Translations under genes and position numbers: made by a program
The notes under the pieces: model-generated
What the model saw: only the letters and a program-made list of their open reading frames with translations
Databases searched by the model: none
Told to the model about the DNA's origin: nothing
Shown here: one piece after another, positions 33,572-43,893 of the stretch
Numbering within the stretch: the first letter of the stretch is position 1
Layout of the letters: every line of letters begins with the position of its first letter
From: Endocarpon pusillum Z07020
Taxonomy: Eukaryota; Ascomycota; Eurotiomycetes; Verrucariales; Verrucariaceae
Direction of reading: 5' to 3'
Length of the DNA stretch: 64,000 nt
NCBI RefSeq assembly: GCF_000464535.1
Contig: NW_006916019.1
Location: 1-64,000 of the forward strand

Positions 33572-34072
33572 ATGAATTCCAACCTTGGGATCCTGTTCCT
33601 CCTCATGCTCTTCACTGGCCTGCCTCTCCACTTTCTCCTTGCCCTTCCCTTTGCGCTCGCTACACCGGTCCCAGCGCCCCCCGTGCCGCTAGACTGGCCG
33701 GATCAGAAGCCCACACATACCCACAAACCCCTCCTGCCTCCGCCTCCGCCCCGCAATCTAGAAGACCACCGTTTTCCACCTTTAGATTGCGGTGGTGCGA
33801 CCCATAAGCATGGATTTGCTGCAGGTTGTGTTCGGAGGGAGAGGGACGTCTATATGGTAGAGGGGAAGAGAGATGAAACGGTGGTGAGGGTACCTGAGGG
33901 AGGGTTGGGGAGGCCTACGGTATGTGCATGTCCTCTGATCTACCCTCAGTTGCCGCATACAGGGACTCCTCTGTCAGTGCTTCCGTTCCACAGAGACAAC
34001 AGAAACGAAACGTCCAAGGCATTCGGTGGGTTCAGGGCACGGGCGCGGGCTGATTATTGGTTTCTAATCTAG
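33572..34072 (+). CDS. Small secreted Pro-rich protein (hypothetical)
   Basis: ATG 33572 opens 166 codons beginning with a strong hydrophobic leader (LGILFLLMLFTGLPLHFLLA) ending in an Ala-Thr-Pro cleavage-like site, then a Pro/His-rich segment (PPVPLDWPDQKPTHTHK, PLLPPPPPR). A consensus 43-bp intron (33920-33962, GTATGT...CATACAG) is possible; it would replace the last 50 residues by a 34-residue basic tail ending at 34067. No family recognised. It could be a small secreted or cell-wall-associated protein; the coding status is uncertain because support comes only from the leader and start. Confidence 0.4.
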   Translation: MNSNLGILFLLMLFTGLPLHFLLALPFALATPVPAPPVPLDWPDQKPTHTHKPLLPPPPPRNLEDHRFPPLDCGGATHKHGFAAGCVRRERDVYMVEGKRDETVVRVPEGGLGRPTVCACPLIYPQLPHTGTPLSVLPFHRDNRNETSKAFGGFRARARADYWFLI

Positions 34073-35102
34073 GTCGGCGGAAGGCTGGACCTCAGTGTGG
34101 ATCCGAATCGACATCCTACCAGTCAGTTGTTGAAGGAAGAAAGCAAGAAGAACAAGTAAAAGAAGAGGATAAGAGATTCGTCTGGAGGAGTTTGGCGCGC
34201 GGAGGACAGGGGGATTTTGTCCATCCAGGCTATGATGTTAGTTGCTTTTCAACCAGAGGCATAGCAACCACATTATACGCTGTCTTATCGATGCTAGACT
34301 ATCGTCATAGCTGGGTCGGGTACAGAAGAAGGGCCGCATGCTGTGACCTTTCTGTTTCAGGCACCCAGGGGGGAGAGATATTACGCGATACAAGGGATGG
34401 TAACGGAGGAGGAAATTGGACATCTACCCCGAAGCGCCCTTCTACACTCTCTTACGCACGTTAGATCCGGCCAGCGTCTTCTTTCGGTAGTCAGTTACGT
34501 TTTCAATCGAACAAGTCCAGTTGCGTTTACCGCTTTATCTTTGGTTTTTCCTTGCAATGTTTGGTTGGTTGATTGATTGACTGGTTAATACTGGGCTTCA
34601 TCGCCGCAGCATTTACCTGGGTTGGAGTTGCTGATTGGTTGGGGCTTTGTTTGGTCTCGGAAGCTCTACTACGCAAGTTGGGATGGAATGGCTTTTGTAG
34701 GGTGCTAGCATGGTAGAAATTGGTGGGTAGGATGGGGGCTGGCGACTTGTCTGCACTCCAACTGTAGTTTCCAACTGTAGTTTCCAACTTCCAGTTCCAG
34801 GATATGGGACGCTGTTTTCGGCGGTCTTTGCTGCTGCTTTTGACACCCCTTTTGCACTTTCCTAAACAGAAACCCCCTTTCTATGTAATCACTTACCCGT
34901 ACTATATATACTTAGCGCCAGCATTTTCCCCTAATTTAGCTCATTCACTTGATCAATTTTTTCTGGTTGGGACTTCAATTTACTCACCACTTCATGTCGA
35001 AGCGCGAAATCTGACGAGGGTTTGGAGAAAGCGTAAAGCCATGCGATACCACTGAGGTGTCAGAATCTTAGAAAGCTTTCACCATCAGAAACAACCACAA
35101 TA
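34073..35102. other. Intergenic, no supported gene
   Basis: Contains a TTGATTGATTGACTGG-type short tetranucleotide run near 34,566 and a twice-repeated CAACTGTAGTTTC near 34,760-34,785. No coding region recognised. Confidence 0.5.
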
Positions 35103-36128
35103 ATGCTCTCCGAGAAAGCCAATTGCCCACCCTGCGAAGCCAAGGGGAACACTGCTTCTACTCTTTTGCGTTGCCAAGGCTGTCATGTCACCCATTATTG
35201 CGGTCGAGACCATCAAGTAGCGGACAGGGAAAGCCACAAGCGGGTATGCAACGCCATCAAGAAGGCGCAACAGAAGCTCGACCACGAAGAGACGGCTTTA
35301 CGCAACCAGCCACCTGATATGTTCAAGCCTGCGAGAATCTTCGAGGAACATGCTGGGCATTTCTGGGGCATAATGGGGACACGAAACTACATGAGAGCGC
35401 GTTATGGCCTCATTGAAGCTCTTTTGCAGGTCAAGACCTATGCCGCCGTCAAGGCTGCCCATGATCATGCCATGGACTGTCTTCGCCTCTGTCGTTCGGA
35501 TAACATGGGGGTTCGGGATATGCTTCCTGCCTTGAAGCTTCGACTTGGGCAAGATCAAGAGTGCTATGATTTCATCAAGTGGTATGCTACTACGGGTTCG
35601 GATGGTAAATATGACTGGGGCGATTTGGATAATCCATTCCTCGACCTCAAGGGAGAAGATGTTTTCGAGACATTGCCGGCCAACACGACCCATCGATATG
35701 GCGATCTCCCACATACTGTTGCTCTCACACTGCTCAAGCTTCGATTGAAGCTGGACCTCCGTGATCTACAACGATCATCAATCATCGGAACCCAAGTTCC
35801 ACAAGAGATCATGGACAATATCCGCGAGCAAGCTGTGGGCAAGATTGTCTCGCGGAGAAAAGACATCATGCGCGCAACGGATCTGACGCTGTTGAGCAGG
35901 GAGCTCGATGAGCAAATCCAGGCCCTGATCAGGGGGGTGGAGGCACAAAACTCACACTTCTGGCACGGCTTGTTGCGACCAGAAAATGATTTGACCACAC
36001 GTTTCGAAGCGTACTCGCCAGGTTCGGTCCAGGAGATGCAACGTGCCCTCCAGTTGAATTATGATTCGTGGATTGAGACCCCCCGCGCCTTGGACCTGAT
36101 GAGAGAGTTCCTTCGTCGCAAAGTCTAA
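35103..36128 (+). CDS. MYND zinc-finger protein
   Basis: A single exon of 341 codons. The N-terminus is a complete MYND finger: Cys8, Cys11, Cys24, Cys27, Cys33, His37, His45 and Cys49 (the middle reads RCQGCHVTHYC). The rest is helical (for example RARYGLIEALLQVK) and carries no SET or other catalytic domain, so this is not a lysine methyltransferase. MYND fingers bind Pro-rich peptides in partner proteins; the partner is unknown. Similar MYND-only proteins are common in Eurotiales. Frame intact. The upstream sequence has CT-rich tracts. Confidence 0.85.
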   Translation: MLSEKANCPPCEAKGNTASTLLRCQGCHVTHYCGRDHQVADRESHKRVCNAIKKAQQKLDHEETALRNQPPDMFKPARIFEEHAGHFWGIMGTRNYMRARYGLIEALLQVKTYAAVKAAHDHAMDCLRLCRSDNMGVRDMLPALKLRLGQDQECYDFIKWYATTGSDGKYDWGDLDNPFLDLKGEDVFETLPANTTHRYGDLPHTVALTLLKLRLKLDLRDLQRSSIIGTQVPQEIMDNIREQAVGKIVSRRKDIMRATDLTLLSRELDEQIQALIRGVEAQNSHFWHGLLRPENDLTTRFEAYSPGSVQEMQRALQLNYDSWIETPRALDLMREFLRRKV

Positions 36129-38780
36129 AAGAGTTCCATAACCACGCCATCGGCATCCTCAATAACCTTCGGGTGTTTTACAAAACCTTAGCATTATCAT
36201 AGATGAAATCTCCCTTCGGTAGGGTTGACGAAGCCGTCTCCTTGATTGTTCCAACTGTGTCACACCGCAGCGATCATTTGCCAAGTAAGAGTAAAAGCTC
36301 GCCCGAGTTGAACACCTGTTGCAGCTAGGGTGATGCCGCTCGAGCTCACCCCGGTCTCCCTTAGACCAAGGTGAGCACCACCTACGTATCACCCTGGCCA
36401 TTGAGGCAAGTAGTGGCCTTAGCGGTCTACAGCCTATCATCTCCAACGCCAGATATAGGACAAAGACTGAGCACTTGTGGCCCATCTTTCGCAGGCGCTT
36501 ACAGTGCAATGCTCCAGGGACAACATCAAATGACAGGATAAAAGTCTTAGTAGTACTAGGACTTGGACTTTATCCTAGCGCATCGATAGTGTTGAATGGG
36601 ATTTTGAAGGATCTCTATCTACGTCATTAAATGAATCTCATATTTTTTTTCAAATTGAGATTCATGACACGGATTCAACGAAGCCATCCAGCCTTCCTAC
36701 GCTTAATACCCGCTTTTACTCATCCTGAAGGTCCCCAAACGGTTCCTCATACGCCGTCGTGTGTCTGCGCGCCCCTTTTTTACTTGGATGAAAAGGCCGG
36801 CAGATCTGTTAAAGGAGGCGCGGCTACCGGGACGGAGGAGGCGAGCGGTTCTGGGCCTATCATCTTGACGGACCAATTGCTCTATCATCAACCCAGGTTC
36901 CGGCAGCGAAAATTGACAAGGCTACTCTTCTCGTGGGCCGGCTTTTAGGGCCTGCTCTTTTGGGAAGCTGCTCTTTCTTGTCCTTGTTGCTTAAACAAGT
37001 CAATCCGAGAGGTCCAAACGGCCAAGGCGTGAAACTCTCGCACTGTTGCACCTCGATGCGTCTGGAGTCTTTAGTGAAAGTGGCGATTGGCGCATTGGCG
37101 CGCTACTTTTGCTCATCTGATACCAGGATCCCAACCGTATCCTCATGAGCCAACCCCTCACCTCTGACGTACATTCGGGAAGTAGTGGAGGCCCCGAGCC
37201 TAACGTGTGCTTTAAAAGAGCCGACGGCTGGCCGGTCTGACAGGTGATGTTCCAGGCCCACGCTGCGCCGCGATACAGATCCACCTAGGACGTTTCGCTG
37301 GGACTTGTCTTCTTCGGCACGCCGCACCGTGGGAGAGGCAGTCGAGAGCGAATGTCGGCGGTCGACCAGCAGTCGGTGTGGAGACGGGCGGTCTCGCTGC
37401 TGGTCGGATCTGTGGAGCCGAAGTTTAGGACGGAAGACTATCCGCTCCAAGCACCATCAGCCAGTCAGACCACTCGCGAAAAGCCTGTTCGTGCTTGTAA
37501 CAGCGCTCAGCATCCTGAGGATACTCACTTGTCATGACAACTCGAGCGTTAACTCTAGGACGCCGCAGTGCAACCTAAAGGCCAAGATCTATAAGACCTC
37601 ATGTCAAGAGGGCTGTCTTGCTGGTAAGGTCCAGATTGGTTGATCAGAGGGTCCGGAGAAGACGTTCAAAGAAAAGGCACAGAAGAGTGAGCCGGGTGAA
37701 GGGAAGTATTATCAGCCTGGTCATTGGTAGCGTACTTGTGAGGAACATGTTTGATCTCTTCAATAATTGATTGGTCACTGATGCCAAGCTCAAGCTCATT
37801 CCACTGAATTTGGTTTAGAGCCTTCAAGGTCAAATTGAGGTCGGACCAGGATGGCTCTGTCGTGACACCTGACTGCTCGATATGGACTCTTATTCTGTCG
37901 AGCGTAGCTTTATATTGTAAGCTGCGAAGGGGCTGGGTCAAATTCAAAGCTATCGTCCGCGTTCAGAAGATGAAGCGATATCTCTTCTTCCAGCGCCGCA
38001 GAACGCGGGCAGCATCACTTTGAGGAGCTTTGCCGTCCTCCATTTTCGCATACATGTTGATATCTTGGGAGCTGCTCCGCAGCGTCTGAAGCACTTCCTC
38101 TTGCGATGAACTCTTCGCATGGCGATAGAGAACCCAAACCCCTGAAAGATATTACGCATGCTCTCTCTTCTCCATTGTCCTAGGAGGTGCCAGTTTCTGT
38201 GCTCGTACGCTCCAGCCGAGGATCCAGGTTGAAGTGCGATCGAAGATATGGAATATGGTAATAAGTGACAGAATAGTAAACAAGCAAATCAACAGTCAAT
38301 CACACCAAGAAGGGTGTCCAAGACATATCTTTTCGCGAATCAGTCGAACGATGTGCTGAGCTGCATTCCTGCGAACCAGCCCCGCATGGAATTGATCCTT
38401 GCGGCAATCCGACAGAATCTCACGCCGCTGATGGTAATGAAGCGCAGCAATGCATCGTTTAGAGTACGCCGATGTATGCGATTTACCGCTGATCCATAGC
38501 AGTGGACTCCAACACTCACCTCAGCCACAAGGGTGAACCGCGAGTCATCGCTATCTCCCATTGCCTGTGCATCGCGGAGGATATCGCTCGAGGGTGGAAG
38601 AGAACCCAACGGATGAGGTATTCTCCACTGAGCTTGAAAATTGTCTCTGCGACCGGTAATTTTATCCTTTGATTCTGCATATCTCTCGGTGCCTGTGGTT
38701 CCAGTCTCATACCTGTTCATAGCCCAACATCATCGCCAAAATCAACAACAGATCCGATCTACACGTACCTTCGTTCCTGT
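36129..38780. other. Gene-poor, probably degraded accessory DNA
   Basis: No intact gene. A short NLR-type lipase fragment (listed) is readable near 37,300, and on the minus strand 38,720-37,666 has several broken frames (for example ALNQIQWNELELGISDQSII) that may be exons of a decayed incompatibility-type gene. I cannot assign them. Confidence 0.4.
37283..37537 (+). pseudogene. Fragment of NLR-type serine-esterase domain
   Basis: The forward frame reads DVSLGLVFFGTPHRGRGSRE. The LVFFGTPHRG block is a hallmark of the lipase-like effector domain at the N-terminus of many fungal NLR (NACHT or NB-ARC) proteins. The Ser-containing nucleophile region upstream and the NTPase and repeat domains downstream are absent, and the frame ends after about 80 codons. 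A remnant of an incompatibility/immune-type receptor is inferred. Confidence 0.45.
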
Positions 38781-40809
38781 TCACTCTAGAATCCATGTTT
38801 CCACCACATGTCCGCCCATCAAGTCCCCGGCCATGACCCCATGAGTGTAACTCTCCCCCAAAAACTTGGCACTCATCACATTCGTCAGTCGCAGCACAAG
38901 GGGCATCGTGCACCCAAGAACAATAGCTACCATATCACCCACAAGTGCATGCTGCGGTACGATGCCCATGTGGCCGCTGTCGAGGATGGCGAAGCGCTTA
39001 CCCCAAGAGACTTGTATGCAGGACCGAAAACCGTCGAGCGTCATACTTAGCATCTCGGGGGGAGAGAAGGCGTTGTCTTCACTTGAGGTAGATGTGGTCA
39101 TATCGCTTTCATTGGCACCAGGTTCTGTATTCCCAGGTCCTGTATCGTCCTGTATCCCCAGGTCCTGTATCCCCAGGTTCTGCATCGCCCAGGGTATTTT
39201 GTTTTGGTTCTCGATCGTCTCCGATCGCGGAGTCGTCACTGTTAATCTTAGTTCATCACTTTTTGCAATATATCAGGTATTCACCTTTCGTCATGCATCT
39301 CGTCAGCGACATCCTCCGGCGGCTTCATCATTCGATTATTCCTATTCCCAATTAAAGTCCGACAAAACGCGTCGAGTACATTCTCAGCCCCATACTGCTT
39401 AGCAATGTCATCCCACGTCGGGCTATCAAGCACCATGTTCAACCACTGATTGAACGTCTCTGAATCACTCCCACTCTTTCCGTTCTTGTCCTCACGCGCA
39501 AACGTCTCTATGTCTTGGAATGTCATGCCGTCATCTACGTCACCGACAGAAACGATGCTGCCGAAGTGGATGGCTGCGACGGACATCTTGTTTTCTGAAA
39601 AGGAGACGCGTAGGGAGGAGGTACAGGAGGCCGAGTATTTTTGGAAGTGTGCAATAGAGGATCCGGGGAAGTCATTGCCGCCTTTGTAGCAGTCATAGAT
39701 GCATATTCCTGAGACAGTTTGGTCGGTGCTCCAGTCCGGGGCCTAGGAGGCAAGGTCGTCATAGTTTTTGGGATATCGGTTGGCACAGATCATATCTAGT
39801 GAGCCCGTGGCAATAACGTGCTTCCGGAAGAGATCGGCGTAAATGTTTTGCGGTGAGGAGGTGTGATCGGGTTCGATACCAGTATCGTCAACGTCCCCTG
39901 AAAGACCAAGAAGGCCGAAAACCTTGTCTCTTGGATCCGTCGCTTCGCAGTCGCGATGCTGGTTGAGTAGCTCTTGGAGAACGAAGGGTGGGTGGGTCAA
40001 ATTGATTCTCCGACACTGCGCCATGCGGATGACCTGCGTGAATGAGTCCAGACGCTCGTCAGGGAACGCGTCGGAGATAATAGCGTCGACGATAAACCAG
40101 CTAAGTTCGATGGCGTATGCCGTAATAAGGAAATCCAACCACGGCAGAAGTCATTTTTCCGCACCTCACCTTCGCCATCTCCTGTCTTGCCCGTGATAGT
40201 TCCTGGACGACCTAAACCCGCGTCCACCAAGGCCGTTTGAACAGGCGGCCCAAAGCCCTCAATACTTCTGGCGTGCATTGCTCTAATTCTTCAAGAAAGA
40301 CCTCTTGATACTTGGCGTCGAACCCTTGCGCTAACGCTTGCTCGGGATCATTGACCATTTGCCCCAGTCTCCCAACAAGATCCATCGCTGCCACATCATC
40401 ATCATCGTCAGTCTTGCCAAGCCAGACTTCGACAGCGACCGCCACAGCGTAAATATCGCGCATCCGCAGAACCTGCTTACCTCGCTCGTTCAAATCGTCT
40501 TGGTTGATGCACACGGCATCAATCCAGAGCGTCCGTAGCTGCTTGGGATCTCGCATGTGCTGGAGCGCGTCGTACAGAATTTATCGTGACATCCAAGGCA
40601 CAGCCATCGATAGGAATGGTGTTTCGGATATGAAGGTCCGCCCACGTGTACGATAAGGCTGTGAACTCGAGGGTCTCGGTCAGCTCCGCATGGCGGAGAC
40701 TGCAGGCAATATCGTCGTTCCAGTCTGCAGGCTTCAGATCGAGCAGGCGGATCTCACCCCGTGTTTGGGAGAGTGGAGAGTATGGGTACATGTTCAGAGT
40801 ATCCTGCAT
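38781..40809 (-). pseudogene. HET-domain protein, pseudogene
   Basis: ATG 40809 starts a HET domain: LEFTALSYTWAD, then RTLWIDAVCINQDDLNERG, then VLRMRDIYAVAVAVEVWLGK. It later continues with ATDPRDKVFGLLGLSG and ends in the family C-terminus GESYTHGVMAGDLMGGHVV. Four lesions are seen: a one-base shift near 40,582 between DVTIN and LYDALQHM; TAG for the Trp of WTRVWVVQE at 40212-40214; a shift near 40,150 before DFLITAYAIELSW; and TAG for the Trp before APDWS at 39743-39745. Both stops are CpA-to-TpA type (TGG to TAG), consistent with RIP. Intact HET proteins trigger cell death after fusion of incompatible strains. Confidence 0.85.
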
Positions 40810-41867
40810 TGAGCCTCCGCATAATGGATAGTGAATATGCCCAATACAGCCATTACGCCCTCTCTCTCCATTTCTCTAGAACGTAGAGAATTGCTACGGG
40901 TGCCGCTGATGAATGAATCAGGATATCAATTTTGGTGTATCTCATCGCATAAAATATATCCCGTGTCACCGAATCGTCCCCCTTCCTTATTGAGAATAGT
41001 GTTCCCGTGGTTCAGCATCATTATTCTTGGCAGAAGGAACATTAAACTCTCGGAGTAGAGCCTCAATCTCCAACTTCTAGAATGTTAGAATTACTCGTTC
41101 ACAGACAACTAAAATCGGCATAATTGGATTTGCAACAGAAGAGCAAGCTCGCACTGAACCTGAAGCCAAGCCGTTCGAGGGCTTTCATCGCCCTCACTCA
41201 GTCCGCTTTCGATGTCTCGAGGTATCTCCGGTCCCTCTCGCGTCAGAAAATGCTTCCGATAGCATTTGCGATGGTGTTTGGGACAGAGTACATTCTTGAG
41301 TCTTCTATGCTATCAGCAAGCTTGGCTCATTGGCACCCTCGGTTGCATAGTAGTACTACATCCCACATTTGCCCATACGCGATAGAATTTGACAGGTCTG
41401 ATGATAATCTAGAGACAGTCTACTTAAAGTGTATAGATCATAAGCGTATCAGCATTGTCAGCGACCAGGAGTCAAGGACGTCTTCAAGGGTACGTTCTAT
41501 ATGAAAGAATGGCCGCCCAGATTCCGCGGTCCCTCCCAACCCAGCCAAATATGTCTTGCGATTGTACGTGAAGTGAAGCTGGGAGTAGGGTAATGAACAC
41601 ACTTCCAACACCCTGGATTTGGAGTACCAATTCCCTGCCCATCAGAAGCATGAAACAATCACAACAGAACTCCCAGAATCTCAAATTCTTGACACAGATT
41701 CTGGCTGACCTGATCAATTCTTGAAAAGTTTGAGCGTAGACCAACGACTAAGACATTTTCAGTTCCCGTATCAAGACCTTTGTAGCCTGTGACATATCTA
41801 TCATCTTGATCGACATCCTAATCAAAATCTTTGCCGCTTCGTACACATATTGAGCCAGATCTTCTCA
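40810..41867. other. Intergenic, no supported gene
   Basis: Upstream side of the HET pseudogene and downstream side of the permease. The 126-codon frame at 41124-41504 has no family signature and is not counted. Confidence 0.5.
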
Positions 41868-43893
41868 CTACCCCAAGGCTTGTTTTGTTCCCCATGATTC
41901 TTCATGAATGCTGCCCCCTCCTCCTTCTTCTAGCCTAGATCTGTTCAGCTTTTCCAAGGGGGTTATGTAAACGTGCTTTCCCCACATCAGGTAGTACACC
42001 GTGGAAAGCATCATCACGGTAACGAAAATGACTGACCCCCAGTTCATGGTGCTGGGATCCACGGGAGTGACGACAGGAAAGAAGCTCCAGACAAAAAATA
42101 CCAGGAGAAATACCAAGGACACAATATTGATGGGCAAGCCATAGCGACCAAGTGTCCATTCCCGTGGTGGGAGCGCGTCTCCCCGGAGGCGCTTGTACAC
42201 CACGCAGCCAATGCTTAGAATATATGATGCGAGGAGGCTGCCGGTGGTAAGTGCGAACATTGCGTTTAGCGCTGTGAGAGACCCGAGATTGATGAGAGAT
42301 AACAGACACAGGATGACGAGGGAGGTAAGAACAGCATTGGCGGGGATGCCCCATCTCCGAGACACCTATGAATATCAGCTAGACATTTCTCTTTGGGACT
42401 TAGAATATTCAGCTTACTTGTGCAAAGAATGGTGAAAAAGGAACACCATGATCGCGGGCAAAGGACCATAATTGGCGCGAGGCGGTGGCGTTGCAGGCAA
42501 GGACACTTGCAAGTATTGTGAGGACGATAATCATAGCCATAATAGTGGTTCCAGTCCGGCTCCGCGTCGTGTTGTAGAAGACCTGAAGGAAAGGAAATCC
42601 TAACCTCGTCGAGCGAATTTCGTCCATATCACCCCAGGTGTAGCAAATCGTAATAACCACGACAAGACCAAGCACTGAGTTAAGAAATGTAGACCACATG
42701 ATAGCCCGTGGTAGTGTTATTGCAGCGTTTTCTACCTCTTCAGCTACAAGCATATAACGGTTAGAAAGGATATTGTAATGCGAGACTGAAAGAACGGGGA
42801 AATTTGACTTACCCATATGTACGGAGCTGTCAAATCCAAGAACAGAAAGCACCAGTGGAAGAAGTCCAATCATGAAAGACACTCCGTTCGTGGACCAGCC
42901 ACCATTGTTGGTGAATTCTGTGAAGACTGCCTTTGTATTGTTTCGCGGAGCTAGAACCCAGAGAGGTATTATGATGGCGAACAAGCCCACAACGTGCAGC
43001 ATTAACAACAGGCCTTCCACAAAAGGCAGCTTCTTAGCAAAGCAAGTATTGAAGACGACGACACCACATCCGACCGCCATGGTCATCAGTGTTCCGTGCC
43101 AAGGTTGTGGTTCGTAGGTAGAGACATGTAGCGTTATTAGACCTTGAAGAATAGTTCCTACTATGAAAGCGCCGCTTGAGAGGGCGGTTTGCCACCCAAG
43201 AGTGCATAGCCACCCTGGATGGATGAGTTAGAACCAATAACAGCATCAAATGCTCAAAAGCTCACCAGTAAGATAGCTTAGATATTTTTGGTAGCGTCTG
43301 GGGGAGAATTCAGAGACCCAGTGATACTGGCCGCAAGAGACTGGGGACCTGCGTGTATCCTGTCAGCAGCGATTGTGCACTCCTCCAGCCTGAGACAAGC
43401 AGAAGCTTACATTGAAGTCATTTCGGCTAAGCTTGCGTAAATAAAGAGGAATGCGACTGCCGCAATGAAAAAGCCCCAGACCAGACCAGCAGTGCCCCCG
43501 TTGAGGAGGGAACTCGAGACCGCGGCGCTGCACAGATCAGTTTTCTAGAAATCCAGAGGGTTGATATCCAGAGTATGAGCGCAACTTACGCAAGGATAAG
43601 TTCCCAGGTGCAAATGAGCGTAGATCCAAAGCCCATCATCGACGCGAAGCCGAAAATCCGCTACACAGCAGGCGACGTCAGCTGTTTACTGTGGTCACGA
43701 GCAGGGTGGGGCTGCCAAAATATCGTACATGTAACTCCTGTTTTCTGCCGTGTATTTGCATATCACGTCGGTCAGCGTCTGTTCCTCGATGCTTCTTGGG
43801 AACATTGCTATCGTATAGGTCCATTTCACAGGTTTCCAGCGTGGCATCAACCTGTGTTGTCGCCGTCTCGCGGGACCGGACATTTGATTTCAT
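41868..43893 (-). CDS. Amino acid/GABA/choline-type APC permease
   Basis: Seven exons (43893-43729, 43660-43590, 43527-43411, 43348-43266, 43214-42813, 42743-42418, 42365-41868) join in frame to 553 codons; all six introns are 51-69 bp with GT-AG ends. The cytosolic N-terminus carries GTDADRRDMQIHGRKQELH, then about 12 membrane segments with family motifs SPVSCGQYHWVSEFSP and AEEVENAAITLPRAI. This is the fungal APC group containing GABA permease (UGA4) and choline carrier (HNM1). It should import an amine substrate at the plasma membrane or vacuole by proton symport; the exact substrate cannot be read. No lesion. A CAGGCTGG tandem stretch lies upstream near 43,950. Confidence 0.9.

Noticed and set aside
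41124..41504. 126-codon plus-strand frame
   Set aside because: No ATG-context support, no family resemblance and no splice extension.
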